Source: Synechococcales cyanobacterium PMM_0003 (GTDB lineage Bacteria; Cyanobacteriota; Cyanobacteriia; Pseudanabaenales; Pseudanabaenaceae). From it: DNA of 5,977 nucleotides. Positions 1 to 5,977 of this stretch are shown piece by piece. Under the pieces are notes generated by a model. That model was not told the origin of the DNA and did no database searches. It saw nothing but the letters and a program-made list of their open reading frames with translations. The stretch's first letter is position 1, and every line of letters begins with the position of its first letter. The translations under genes and the position numbers were made by a program. Where the stretch lies: contig CASBRC010000193.1 in the NCBI GenBank assembly GCA_949128015.1, forward strand, positions 1-5,977. The letters run 5' to 3'.

Positions 1-1320
1 GACGAATATAATTTCATGGAAGTGGAAACGCCAATTCTTTGCCGTTCCACACCTGAAGGTGCGCGTGATTACCTTGTACCAAGTCGTGTTAATGCTGGTC
101 AATGGTATGCCCTGCCCCAGTCACCACAATTATTTAAGCAATTGCTGATGGTGGGCGGTTGCGATCGCTATTATCAAATTGCCCGATGTTTCCGCGATGA
201 AGATCTTCGCGCCGATCGTCAGCCTGAGTTCACACAGCTTGACATGGAAATGAGCTTTATGTCGCAGGAAGAAATCATTGAACTCAATGAAAATCTAATT
301 CGCTACATTTTTAAAACTGTTAAAGGAGTTGAGCTAGGCTCATTCCCACGCCTTACCTATGCCGAATCAATGGATCGCTACGGTTGCGATCGCCCTGATA
401 CGCGCTTCGGAATGGAACTAGTTAACGTTTCTGATTTATTTGTTAATTCTGGCTTTAAAGTATTCGCCAATACGATCGCAAATGGTGGCATCATCAAAGT
501 CTTACCTGTCATCGGTGGCGATGCAGCGATTTCCAATACCCGCATTAAACCAGGTGGAGATCTTTCTAATCTAGTTGCTCAGTATGGCGCAAAGGGCTTA
601 GCCTTTATCCGCGTTCGGGAAGGTGGCGTAATCGACACAATCGGCGCTCTCAAAGACAGTATCACTGAGGAAGTCAAGCAGGAGTTACTAGAACGGACTG
701 GCGCAACTGCTGGTTCCATCCTGTTATTCGGTGCTGGTGAAAAGGCAATTGTCAACGAATCTCTCTATCGTCTGCGCTTAGCTCTCGGTCGCGAACTAGA
801 ATTGATTGATGACAATAAGCTCAATTTTGTCTGGGTAACTGATTTCCCCATGTTTGAATGGAATGCTGATCAAAATCGTCTAGAAGCGCTTCACCATCCT
901 TTCACTTCGCCACGTCCAGAAGATATTGCCGACGGTCAAACCATTGATGTTAATACGATCGCATTAGCCTATGACTTAGTACTTAACGGTACTGAAATTG
1001 GCGGCGGTAGTATTCGGATTCATAAGCGTGACGTTCAAGAAAAAGTCTTTGCGGCGATCGGGCTGACACCTGAAGAGGCAAAAGAGAAATTTGGATTCTT
1101 GCTAGAAGCTTTTGAGTACGGTACTCCTCCCCACGGTGGTCTAGCCTTTGGACTCGATCGTTTAGTGATGCTAATTTCTGGCTCAGACTCGATCCGCGAC
1201 GTAATTGCTTTCCCGAAAACGCAGCAAGCCCGCGACCTGCTGACCGATGCGCCATCGAGTGTTGATGACTCTCAGCTAAAGGAACTACACGTTAAGTTGT
1301 CACTGCCTCCTGCGAAATAA
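1..1320 (+). CDS. aspS: Aspartyl-tRNA synthetase, 5'-truncated by window edge
   Basis: This class II aminoacyl-tRNA synthetase charges tRNA-Asp with aspartate in the cytoplasm, using ATP. The frame is open from base 1 (DEYNF precedes the first in-window ATG at 16), so the true start lies upstream. The 439 residues present compare with about 590 in bacterial AspRS; the missing part is the N-terminal OB-fold anticodon-binding domain and the start of motif 1. Visible in window codon numbering: the end of motif 1 (EVETPIL, 7-13), TPEGARDY (17-24), QSPQ (40-43), motif 2 ([14 protein letters not shown], 64-77), the bacterial GAD insertion domain (about 145-265), [11 protein letters not shown] (276-286) and motif 3 (GLAFGLDR, 380-387). 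All catalytic signatures look intact. Whether it is discriminating (Asp only) or non-discriminating (Asp/Asn) cannot be judged, because informative N-terminal residues are outside the window. The gene converges on the CobW-family gene and ends at a strong hairpin. Confidence 0.97.
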   Translation, partial: DEYNFMEVETPILCRSTPEGARDYLVPSRVNAGQWYALPQSPQLFKQLLMVGGCDRYYQIARCFRDEDLRADRQPEFTQLDMEMSFMSQEEIIELNENLIRYIFKTVKGVELGSFPRLTYAESMDRYGCDRPDTRFGMELVNVSDLFVNSGFKVFANTIANGGIIKVLPVIGGDAAISNTRIKPGGDLSNLVAQYGAKGLAFIRVREGGVIDTIGALKDSITEEVKQELLERTGATAGSILLFGAGEKAIVNESLYRLRLALGRELELIDDNKLNFVWVTDFPMFEWNADQNRLEALHHPFTSPRPEDIADGQTIDVNTIALAYDLVLNGTEIGGGSIRIHKRDVQEKVFAAIGLTPEEAKEKFGFLLEAFEYGTPPHGGLAFGLDRLVMLISGSDSIRDVIAFPKTQQARDLLTDAPSSVDDSQLKELHVKLSLPPAK

Positions 1321-1351
1321 AAAGAAAGGGCGCGAAGCGCCCTTTCTTTTT
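1321..1351 (+). terminator. Intrinsic terminator of aspS, probably bidirectional
   Basis: A perfect 13-base-pair stem (arms 1321-1333 and 1337-1349) closes on a GAA triloop and begins right after the aspS stop codon. The GC-rich top (GGGCGC/GCGCCC) followed by a run of T at 1347-1351 is the classic intrinsic-terminator layout. The A-rich 5' base, which can extend pairing into the stop codon, gives a T-run on the opposite strand too, so it could also stop readthrough from the converging gene. Confidence 0.85.
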
Positions 1352-1353
1352 AA

Positions 1354-1380
1354 AATCAAGGTTGCGAAGCAACCTTGATT
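1354..1380 (-). terminator. Hairpin at the end of the CobW-family gene, probable terminator
   Basis: A perfect 12-base-pair stem (arms 1354-1365 and 1369-1380) with a 3-base loop. On the - strand it overlaps the TAA stop of the CobW-family gene and is followed by only a short T run (about four) before A-rich sequence. That makes it a weaker terminator than its neighbour, and the two may act in series. It shares the GCGAAGC cap with the adjacent hairpin. Confidence 0.65.
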
Positions 1381-2422
1381 AAGCTAAGCACAAACGGAAG
1401 CTATCACGAAGTTTGTCAGCGTCAAGATGTCTACCGATGAAGACTAATTGATTTTTGCGAAGTTCATTGTCTCTCCAATTGCGATCGCGAGTTGCATCAA
1501 ACTGCATATGCACGCCTTGAAATACCAGACGCTGATCGGAATCAGAGAGATTAATAATTCCCTTAGAACGGAAAATATCTTGACCTTGAGTTTTTAACAA
1601 TTCGCTAATCCATGCTTGGAATTTGTATGGATTCACGGTTCCTGACTCCAAAATGCTCACAGAGCCAACCTCTTCATCATGGACATGGTGATGATGTTCA
1701 TGCTCGTGGTGAGCGTGATGATCATGATGTTCGTGGTCGTGATCATGTGCTTCTTCGACCTGAGCAGCAAGAAATTCAGGATTCTTTTCAAGAATACGAT
1801 TTAAATCAAAGCCGCCCACGTTCAGAACTTTGTTGATGCTCTCTTGCACATTGTCTTGATTTAGCTGAACGCGATCGACTCTGGCTAAAATGTTCAAATG
1901 CTTGATTTTTGCTTCGAGTTCCACCAATTCAGATTCAGTAACCAAATCCGTCTTATTCAGCAAAATCACATCGGCAAAGCCAATTTGTTCGAGAACTTCG
2001 CGATCGCCCCAATGTTGTTGGACATGCTTGGCATCTACCACAGTCACCACCGCATCAAGGGAAACTTGCCTCTGAATATCCTCATCCATGAAGAAAGTTT
2101 GAATCACTGGACCTGGATCGGCTAAGCCTGTAGTTTCAATCAGGAGATGATCGAATTTATTGCGTCGCCGCATCAGATTGCTGATAATCCGAATTAGATC
2201 GCCGCGCACGGTGCAGCAAATACAACCATTATTCATTTCAAAAATTTCTTCATCCGCGCCGATCACCAGTTGCTGATCGATGCCAATCTCACCAAATTCA
2301 TTGACAATTACAGCAACTTTTTTGCCATGCTCAGCAGTTAGGATGTGATTAAGCAAGGTGGTTTTACCTGCGCCAAGGAAGCCTGTGAGGACGGTTGCGG
2401 GAATTTGTTCTGTTGCGATCAT
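1379..2422 (-). CDS. CobW/COG0523 (G3E family) GTPase, putative metal chaperone
   Basis: A P-loop GTPase of the G3E family, which inserts or delivers metals (zinc, cobalt) to target proteins; this one is probably cytoplasmic. Numbered from the ATG at 2422 (347 residues): Walker A GFLGAGKTT (14-22), NEFGEIGID (41-49), the family metal-binding motif CICC (67-70), ETTGLADP (96-103), the guanine-specificity motif NKTD (156-159), a linker with 15 His in 23 residues (226-248), and a CobW C-terminal domain (about 255-347, with FQGVHMQFD and NQLVFIGR). An in-frame TTG at 2434 would add four residues. I chose the ATG because homologues begin close to the Walker A motif and the TTG has only a very close AGG; neither start has a clear Shine-Dalgarno. 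No cobalamin gene is adjacent, so a role in vitamin B12 synthesis is unsupported. Zinc handling is the likelier inference, but I saw no clear Zur box upstream. It converges with aspS and diverges from the NRPS operon. Confidence 0.93.
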   Translation of the reverse strand: MIATEQIPATVLTGFLGAGKTTLLNHILTAEHGKKVAVIVNEFGEIGIDQQLVIGADEEIFEMNNGCICCTVRGDLIRIISNLMRRRNKFDHLLIETTGLADPGPVIQTFFMDEDIQRQVSLDAVVTVVDAKHVQQHWGDREVLEQIGFADVILLNKTDLVTESELVELEAKIKHLNILARVDRVQLNQDNVQESINKVLNVGGFDLNRILEKNPEFLAAQVEEAHDHDHEHHDHHAHHEHEHHHHVHDEEVGSVSILESGTVNPYKFQAWISELLKTQGQDIFRSKGIINLSDSDQRLVFQGVHMQFDATRDRNWRDNELRKNQLVFIGRHLDADKLRDSFRLCLA

Positions 2423-2473
2423 AGCCGATGCCAATTGCCTGTGATGCTAAATTAATAAGAATGTACTATCAAA

Positions 2474-2502
2474 ATTATAGCGCTCTGATTTATCAGTCTT
2501 TG
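2474..2502 (-). promoter_or_regulatory. Predicted promoter of the CobW-family gene
   Basis: On the - strand a perfect TATAAT (2479 down to 2474) lies about 50 bases upstream of the ATG at 2422. At 17-base spacing the -35 position holds CAAAGA (2502-2497), a poor match to TTGACA. A short inverted repeat CTGAT-tt-ATCAG (2485-2496) sits in the spacer and could be an operator. This is pattern evidence only; no transcription start is known. Confidence 0.45.
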
Positions 2503-2549
2503 TTGAGAGATGCTAATTTGTGATCTTCCTCAATATATTCCTCCCTACG

Positions 2550-2582
2550 ATTCCTTTGCAGCAAGGCTTGCTGCAAAGGAAT
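2550..2582. repeat. 33-base perfect inverted repeat
   Basis: Arms 2550-2565 and 2567-2582 are exact reverse complements around a single central G (2566), so the transcript would form a hairpin of about 15 base pairs. No T-run follows on either strand, and it lies between divergent genes, so it does not look like a terminator. Its build (a perfect stem with a tiny loop) resembles the two hairpins after aspS. It is probably a dispersed palindromic repeat of the genome, which is an inference. Confidence 0.75.
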
Positions 2583-2651
2583 ATCTGGTCTTTTGATTCT
2601 CTTCAGTTATCAGTTTTGAGCGAGTGTTGCACTTTAGGTTTGAATTGGCGC

Positions 2652-2692
2652 ATTTTTATAACATTTTTATAACTTTATTAATAACTTTTAAC
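2652..2692 (+). promoter_or_regulatory. Tandem TTTATAAC direct repeats, candidate regulator site upstream of the NRPS
   Basis: An 11-base unit ATTTTTATAAC occurs twice head to tail (2652-2662, 2663-2673). It is followed by TTAATAAC (2678-2685) and TTTTAAC (2686-2692), so TAAC ends recur at steps of 11, 12 and 7 bases. Direct repeats spaced about one helical turn are typical of OmpR/PhoB-type response-regulator sites. The identity of any regulator is inference, and low-complexity AT sequence could give this by chance. Confidence 0.35.
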
Positions 2693-2829
2693 ATCGTTTT
2701 TAAACAACTATAGATTTACAAATTTGCTACAAAGTGCTAAATTCTAGTTTTAGCAAGAGTCTAATCTAAAATTGTTTAGCTTAATTCAGCTTTATGCAGT
2801 TTTTTATATTCTATTAATTGTGACTTCTG

Positions 2830-5448
2830 ATGGAAATAAGCACTGAAACGACTGTTGAACATACAGAGATCCCTTTCGTTAGTCAAGAGAATTTCTGGAA
2901 AGATCTTCTAAGAGGAGCTAATGCGAGTACATTTTTAGGTGGAGGTTCTGTAAAGTTCAAGGACAATTTTTCAGTGACTGAATATCAAACGGAAGTTGCT
3001 TATCTTGATCAATCTTTGACTTCTAGTTTTAATGAATTTATTCTTAAATATGATTTAGAAGTTTTTCCAGTATTGCAGGGACTTTGGACTTTACTGCTTA
3101 GTCGATATAGTGGTGATGAAGATATTGTTTTTGGGATTCAGTATAATAGTAGTCTGATCCCTTTGCGCTTGAATGCCAAGGCTGGCACATTGGTTTTACC
3201 TTGGTTACATCAGATTCAAGAGCAGTGGAGAGACTTACAGCCACATTGTCAAGTGCCATTAAGTCAAATTCAATCATGGAGTGATATTCCTTCAGAAATA
3301 TCCATGTTTGACACTGTGATGATACTTGGTGATCTAGAACAAGAAGATACGGCTCTATCTAATTACCCAATTACTGTTGGTGTGAAGATAGGCTCTGAAT
3401 TAATGTTTCAAGTTAGATACGATCGCAACCGTTTTGAAAAAACTGCGATCGCACGTCTTTTGGGGCATTTACAAACTTTACTAGAGAGTATAGTCACTAA
3501 TCCCAATCAGAATCTCGCAAATTTGTCAATTCTAACTCCTGCTGAACGTCATCAGATTTTGATTGAGTGGAATGATACGCAGGTAGACTATCCTTGCGAT
3601 CAAACGATTCATCAAATCTTTGAGGAACAAGTAGAAAGAACTCCTGATGCGATCGCAGTTTCCTTCCAAGATCAGCAGCTAACTTATCGAGAACTTAATA
3701 ACCGTGCCAATCAACTTGCCCATTACTTGCAGAAATTGGGCGTAAAGCCAGATGTACTAGTTGGTCTTTGTGTAGAACGCTCCTTAGAAATGATTGTGGG
3801 TTTGTTGGGGATTCTTAAAGCAGGTGGAGCATATGTGCCTTTAGATCCCAACTATCCTCAAGAAAGGATTGAGTATATGATTGCTGATGCTCAAATGCCA
3901 GTGCTGTTAACTCAAGCTCGGTGGAAAGTACAAGAACATCAAGCTCAAGTTATTTGTCTTGATTCAGACTGGGAAAAAATCACTTCTCAAAATTTAGATA
4001 ATCTTGCTCCCATAAATGAAAACAAACATGTAGCCTATGTCATTTATACTTCTGGCTCCACAGGTAAGCCAAAAGGAGTAATGATTAGTCAGCAAGCTTT
4101 AGTTAGCTTTGTGCAGACAGCCATATCTGAATATGGGATATCAGGAAGCGATCGCGTACTCCAGTTTGCTTCAATTAACTTTGATGCAGCAGTTGAAGAG
4201 ATTTACCCATCTTTGTGTACGGGTGCGACATTGTTACTGCGTACCGACAAGATGCTATCTGATTTACCAACATTTTTTCAAGCTTGCGAAGATTTGCAGC
4301 TAAGTGTGTTAGACCTGCCAACGGCATATTGGCATCAGTTAGCTGCGGAGCTAGCAAACACAAGTACGTCTCTGCCAGAATCTTTGCGCTTAGTTATTAT
4401 TGGAGGTGAAAAGGTACTGCTCGAGCCAGTTAGAGATTGGCAGAAATATGTTACTAAATCGGGAAAAGCTGATCGCTTACAACTAATTAACACCTATGGT
4501 CCAACGGAAACAACAGTTGTAGCTACACTATATCGAATCCCAAACACTTTCTCAAACATTAACGAAGTCCCAATTGGTCGTCCTCTTGCCCATCTACAAA
4601 CATATATCCTCGATCCGCAATTACAACCAGTTCCCATAGGAGTAACAGGAGAACTCCACATAGGTGGGAATAGCTTGGCAATAGGCTATCTCAATCGTCC
4701 AGAACTAACAGACGAGAAATTTATCCCTAATCCTTTTAGCTCAAAATCAGGGAGCCGTCTATACAAAACTGGTGATTTAGCTCGTTATCTATCAGATGGC
4801 AACATTGAATACCTTGGACGCATTGATAACCAAGTCAAAATCCGTGGCTTCCGTATCGAGTTAGGCGAAATAGAATCTATTTTATCTCAACACCCTAATA
4901 TACGAGCAACAGTCGTCACAGCTAGAGAAGACATCCCTAGCAATAAACGACTTGTCGCCTATGTTGTTACTGAAGATAAAGCTCAAGTCATCGATCTGAG
5001 ATCTTTTCTGAAAGAGCGGTTACCTAGTTACATGATACCAAGTGCATTTGTCTTCTTAGAAGCAATGCCTATCAACCCTAATGGCAAAATTGATTATCGC
5101 AGTTTACCTGCACCAGATACATCTAGTTCGCAATTAGGTACTGAGTTTACTGCACCCAGTAACCCAACTGAAGAAAGTTTAGCTAACATCTGGACTGATA
5201 TACTAAGTCTAGAACGAGTTAGTATTCATGATAACTTTTTTGAATTAGGTGGACATTCTCTATTGGCGATTCAAGTAATTTCAAGGTGTCGTCAATTATT
5301 TTCAGTCGAAATACCTTTGCAGATTTTGTTTGAGCAGCCAACGATCGCTAAGTTAAGCGATCGCATCGAAACATTGCTTTTGCTTACGGAAATTCAAAAA
5401 ACTAGCACTGACTCTACAACAAATGCAATGGAGGAATTTGAACTATGA
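2830..5448 (+). CDS. NRPS starter protein: half condensation domain, adenylation domain, carrier domain
   Basis: Activates an amino acid with ATP and loads it on a phosphopantetheine arm as the first unit of a nonribosomal peptide. Domains: C-terminal half of a condensation domain (about 20-235; FWKDLL, RYSGDEDIVFG), with the N-terminal half and its HHxxxDG motif absent; adenylation domain (about 236-760) with LTYREL (284-289), AGGAYVPLDP (331-340), YTSGSTGKPKG (406-416), NTYGPTE (554-560), YKTGDL (645-650), IRGFRIELGE (671-680) and NGKID (751-755); carrier domain with FFELGGHSL (803-811; modification serine 810). The tail 851-872 is Thr/Ser-rich then acidic and is probably a docking peptide. 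My alignment to GrsA gives pocket residues D452 A453 E456 D495 I523 G525 T555 V563 V564 K753, with two acidic pocket residues suggesting a basic substrate. No Shine-Dalgarno is visible before the ATG. The next possible upstream codon is blocked by an in-frame TGA at 2821, so the truncation is genuine. No epimerase, methylase or thioesterase domain is present. Confidence 0.95.
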   Translation: MEISTETTVEHTEIPFVSQENFWKDLLRGANASTFLGGGSVKFKDNFSVTEYQTEVAYLDQSLTSSFNEFILKYDLEVFPVLQGLWTLLLSRYSGDEDIVFGIQYNSSLIPLRLNAKAGTLVLPWLHQIQEQWRDLQPHCQVPLSQIQSWSDIPSEISMFDTVMILGDLEQEDTALSNYPITVGVKIGSELMFQVRYDRNRFEKTAIARLLGHLQTLLESIVTNPNQNLANLSILTPAERHQILIEWNDTQVDYPCDQTIHQIFEEQVERTPDAIAVSFQDQQLTYRELNNRANQLAHYLQKLGVKPDVLVGLCVERSLEMIVGLLGILKAGGAYVPLDPNYPQERIEYMIADAQMPVLLTQARWKVQEHQAQVICLDSDWEKITSQNLDNLAPINENKHVAYVIYTSGSTGKPKGVMISQQALVSFVQTAISEYGISGSDRVLQFASINFDAAVEEIYPSLCTGATLLLRTDKMLSDLPTFFQACEDLQLSVLDLPTAYWHQLAAELANTSTSLPESLRLVIIGGEKVLLEPVRDWQKYVTKSGKADRLQLINTYGPTETTVVATLYRIPNTFSNINEVPIGRPLAHLQTYILDPQLQPVPIGVTGELHIGGNSLAIGYLNRPELTDEKFIPNPFSSKSGSRLYKTGDLARYLSDGNIEYLGRIDNQVKIRGFRIELGEIESILSQHPNIRATVVTAREDIPSNKRLVAYVVTEDKAQVIDLRSFLKERLPSYMIPSAFVFLEAMPINPNGKIDYRSLPAPDTSSSQLGTEFTAPSNPTEESLANIWTDILSLERVSIHDNFFELGGHSLLAIQVISRCRQLFSVEIPLQILFEQPTIAKLSDRIETLLLLTEIQKTSTDSTTNAMEEFEL
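5430..5435 (+). promoter_or_regulatory. Strong Shine-Dalgarno of the second NRPS gene
   Basis: GGAGGA ends nine bases before the ATG at 5445 and lies inside the last codons of the first NRPS gene. With the ATGA stop/start overlap it fixes the start of the downstream gene and suggests translational coupling. It contrasts with the first gene, which has no visible Shine-Dalgarno. Confidence 0.8.
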
Positions 5449-5977
5449 ACACTTTAGAGTTTTTGTCAAAATTGCGCGATCTAGGCATCCAAATATCCCT
5501 AGAAAGTGACAAACTTCGATGCAATGCCCCCAAAGATGTGTTAACACCCCAACTGCGATCAGAATTAGCTGAGCGCAAAGCAGAAATTATTGCCTTATTA
5601 CAGAATAATAATTCAGTAGAAAAAGTAACTCCTTTGAGGATACAGCCTGCTTCACGAAATCATCCCTTGCCACTGTCATTTGCTCAGCAAAGGCTATGGT
5701 TCCTAGACCAATTAGAATCAAATAGCTCCTTCTACAACTTGCCAGAAGCGATGCGTTTACAGGGTGAACTCAATATAGACATTCTACAGGAGGCACTTGA
5801 TGGCATAGTTGTCCACTACGAGATATTACGCACAAACTATATTGCTGAAAATGGTAGCCCAATTCAAAGTGTCGCCCCCCCCCGTTCAGTAGAGCTAAGA
5901 ATCTTTGATTTTCAACAATATGAAGCAGTAGAACAGGAAATCCAAATCCAGAAAGTTCTACATCAAGAAAGCCAATA
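5445..5977 (+). CDS. NRPS with TubC-type docking domain and condensation domain, 3'-truncated
   Basis: The frame is open from the ATG at 5445 to the window end (177 complete codons), so the gene continues beyond it. Residues 1 to about 53 form a TubC N-terminal docking domain (FLSKLRDLGIQISLESDKL, then a helical segment LRSELAERKAEIIALL), which in hybrid NRPS/PKS lines binds the C-terminal peptide of the preceding protein. After a polar linker a condensation domain begins: PLSFAQQRLWFLDQLE (76-91, core motif C1) and HYEILRT (124-130, motif C2, with Tyr where the usual RHE has His). The catalytic HHxxxDG would lie beyond the window. The ATG overlaps the stop of the starter gene (ATGA), so the two are one operon, and this protein should join the loaded starter to its own amino acid. 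A run of nine C at 5875-5883 lies in the reading frame; coding sense continues normally after it. Confidence 0.93.
   Translation, partial: MNTLEFLSKLRDLGIQISLESDKLRCNAPKDVLTPQLRSELAERKAEIIALLQNNNSVEKVTPLRIQPASRNHPLPLSFAQQRLWFLDQLESNSSFYNLPEAMRLQGELNIDILQEALDGIVVHYEILRTNYIAENGSPIQSVAPPRSVELRIFDFQQYEAVEQEIQIQKVLHQESQ

Larger units (their letters stand above)
2423..2829. other. Divergent AT-rich intergenic region
   Basis: About 400 bases separate the CobW-family start from the NRPS start. The region holds a - strand promoter (2474-2502), a 33-base palindrome (2550-2582), tandem repeats (2652-2692), a second short direct repeat (2715-2733), and a 7-base-pair stem with a 7-base loop (2735-2755). 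Both flanking genes point outward, so promoters for both should lie here. No tRNA, riboswitch or convincing protein gene is visible. An in-frame TGA at 2821-2823, nine bases before the NRPS ATG, bounds that gene on its 5' side. Confidence 0.8.

Noticed and set aside
983..1255. 90-codon ORF on the - strand inside aspS
   Set aside because: It is antisense to the conserved catalytic part of aspS, has low-complexity Arg-rich content and no recognisable domain.
1612..2125. Three overlapping + strand ORFs antisense to the CobW-family gene
   Set aside because: The CobW-family frame carries every conserved motif; the opposite frames are by-products, including one made of the reversed His-rich repeat.
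2423..2434. TTG start at 2434 for the CobW-family gene
   Set aside because: It would add only MASA; the ATG at 2422 is the common start type and fits the usual distance to Walker A. It is not excluded.
2510..2596. Small + strand ORF of 28 codons across the 33-base palindrome
   Set aside because: Its middle is simply the translated palindrome, the Shine-Dalgarno is weak, and it resembles nothing I recognise; it is more likely an artefact of a repeat lacking stop codons.
2735..2755. Stem TGCTAAA/TTTAGCA with a 7-base loop as a terminator or riboswitch part
   Set aside because: The stem is short and AT-rich with no T-run or recognisable aptamer; chance is likely in such AT-rich DNA.
2772..2810. 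NRPS promoter from TTGTTT (2772-2777) and TATATT (2805-2810)
   Set aside because: The spacing is 27 bases, far from 17, and no better-spaced pair is convincing; the NRPS promoter remains unplaced.
4109..4363. Short ORFs on both strands inside the adenylation domain
   Set aside because: They fall across the conserved A4-A5 region of the NRPS and have no domain signature.

Overview
The window looks like cyanobacterial chromosome. The octamer GCGATCGC (HIP1, the highly iterated palindrome of many cyanobacteria) occurs eight times in under 6 kb, where chance predicts about 0.1. The proteins also read as cyanobacterial. Coding DNA is moderately AT-rich and the intergenic DNA is strongly so. A filamentous or Pseudanabaena-like genome is plausible, but I cannot prove the genus from sequence alone.

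Left part (1-2422): two housekeeping-type genes converge. aspS (aspartyl-tRNA synthetase, + strand) enters already in progress, without its anticodon-binding domain. A CobW/COG0523 G3E-family GTPase (- strand) carries a histidine-rich metal-binding linker. Only 58 bases separate the stop codons, and they hold two back-to-back perfect hairpins that share a GCGAAGC cap and probably terminate the two genes.

Middle (2423-2829): an AT-rich divergent intergenic region of about 400 bases. It holds a likely cobW-family promoter (perfect TATAAT on the - strand), a 33-base perfect palindrome, and tandem 11-base direct repeats upstream of the NRPS genes. I see no RNA gene or convincing protein gene there.

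Right part (2830-5977): the start of a nonribosomal peptide synthetase (NRPS) operon. The first gene encodes an 872-residue starter protein: the C-terminal half of a condensation domain (no HHxxxDG half), then a complete adenylation domain, then a peptidyl-carrier domain. The second gene overlaps it by ATGA, has a strong Shine-Dalgarno, and runs off the window. It begins with a TubC-type docking domain followed by a condensation domain. The layout implies that the first protein loads an amino acid, which the second condenses onto its own substrate after docking to the acidic tail of the first. The pocket residues I extracted (DAEDIGTVVK) put two acidic residues in the binding site, which suggests a basic starter residue such as lysine or beta-lysine.

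The NRPS operon is the main candidate for an undescribed system. Its product cannot be named from this window.
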